From positions 1 to 5,179 of the forward strand of contig CAZALT010000214.1 of the NCBI GenBank assembly GCA_964485515.1: a stretch of DNA of 5,179 nucleotides, read 5' to 3'. This DNA is from CAZALT01 sp964485515. Its GTDB lineage: Bacteria; Actinomycetota; Acidimicrobiia; Acidimicrobiales; Acidimicrobilacustridaceae. Positions within the stretch are counted from its first letter, which is position 1, and every line of letters starts with the position of its first letter. The translations under genes and the position numbers were made by a program. Of this stretch, positions 5,017-5,179 are shown piece after piece. The notes under the pieces were generated by a model that ran no database searches, was not told the DNA's origin, and was given only the letters and a program-made list of their open reading frames with translations.

Positions 5017-5179
5017 ATGGAAGACGTCGCCATCATCGGGGCGGGCCTTCACCCGTTCGGGCGCTTCGGCGCCAAGTCCGCCATCGACATGGGGGCCGAC
5101 GCGGCACGCGCCGCGCTGGCCGATGCCGGCATCGCCTGGTCCGACGTGCAGTTCGGCTTCGGCGGCAGCTTCGAGGTCG
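5017..5179 (+). CDS. Thiolase / SCP-x-like (lipid-transfer protein) acyl-CoA enzyme, N-terminal fragment
   Basis: The first 54 codons are present and the gene runs off the right edge. ATG 5017 follows AGGAG (5006-5010) with ideal 6-nt spacing and starts one base after the upstream stop. The opening MEDVAIIGAGLHPFGRF, followed by SAIDMGADAARAALADAGI and a strand ending FGFGGSFEV, is typical of the thiolase-fold acetyl-CoA acetyltransferase/SCP-x group: first beta strand, 'T/hPFGRF' loop, then the long helix before the nucleotide-proximal strand. The catalytic Cys and His lie outside the window, so true thiolase and retro-aldolase (Ltp2-like) cannot be told apart. Pairing with a DUF35 gene favours the SCP-x/Ltp group. 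Confidence 0.85.
   Translation, partial: MEDVAIIGAGLHPFGRFGAKSAIDMGADAARAALADAGIAWSDVQFGFGGSFEV

Overview
The window is GC-rich, densely coding DNA. The codons are strongly GC3-biased, GTG starts are used alongside ATG, and the gene families are a luciferase-like F420-type oxidoreductase, DUF427, a PaaG-type crotonase, an ACMSD-like amidohydrolase and a DUF35/thiolase pair. Together these suggest an actinomycete-type chromosome (Acidimicrobiia or Mycobacteriales-like) in a lipid, steroid or acyl-CoA catabolism neighbourhood. No mobile element, tRNA, rRNA or CRISPR array was seen.

Layout. Positions 1-84 (minus strand) hold the first 28 codons of a luciferase-like monooxygenase. A 211-bp divergent spacer (85-295) carries a quasi-palindrome centred on GACGTC and a TAnnnT -10 box placed so close to the next ATG that the transcript is probably leaderless. 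On the plus strand, 296-1477 encodes a double-hotdog TesB-like thioesterase with a DUF427-like N-terminus. It overlaps by 4 bp (GTGA) a tandem DUF427 protein (1474-2241) that has a Gly-Gly-Pro repeat in its middle. A 105-bp gap leads to a crotonase-fold protein (2347-3129) whose active site looks like PaaG isomerase rather than a hydratase. A 197-bp gap (3130-3326) contains an AT-rich regulatory island. It is followed by an amidohydrolase-2/ACMSD-like enzyme (3327-4520), a DUF35 zinc-ribbon/OB-fold protein (4572-5015) and the start of a thiolase/SCP-x-like protein (from 5017), which runs off the window.

How the genes may work together (inference). A crotonase, a thioesterase-like hotdog protein, a DUF35 protein and a thiolase all handle acyl-CoA thioesters. 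The DUF35-thiolase order resembles the ChsH2/Ltp2-type retro-aldolase pairs of steroid side-chain degradation and other thiolase/DUF35 pairs. The ACMSD-like hydrolase and the F420/FMN-type oxidoreductase could act on a ring or oxidised intermediate. The substrate cannot be read from the sequence.

The observations most worth following are: (i) related GACGTCA-centred dyads in the two main promoter regions, which hint at one shared regulator; (ii) a thioesterase-like protein lacking recognisable TesB catalytic residues, fused to a DUF427-like segment and translationally coupled to a second DUF427 protein; (iii) a perfect 10-bp inverted repeat in the amidohydrolase promoter. All motif comparisons were made by eye.
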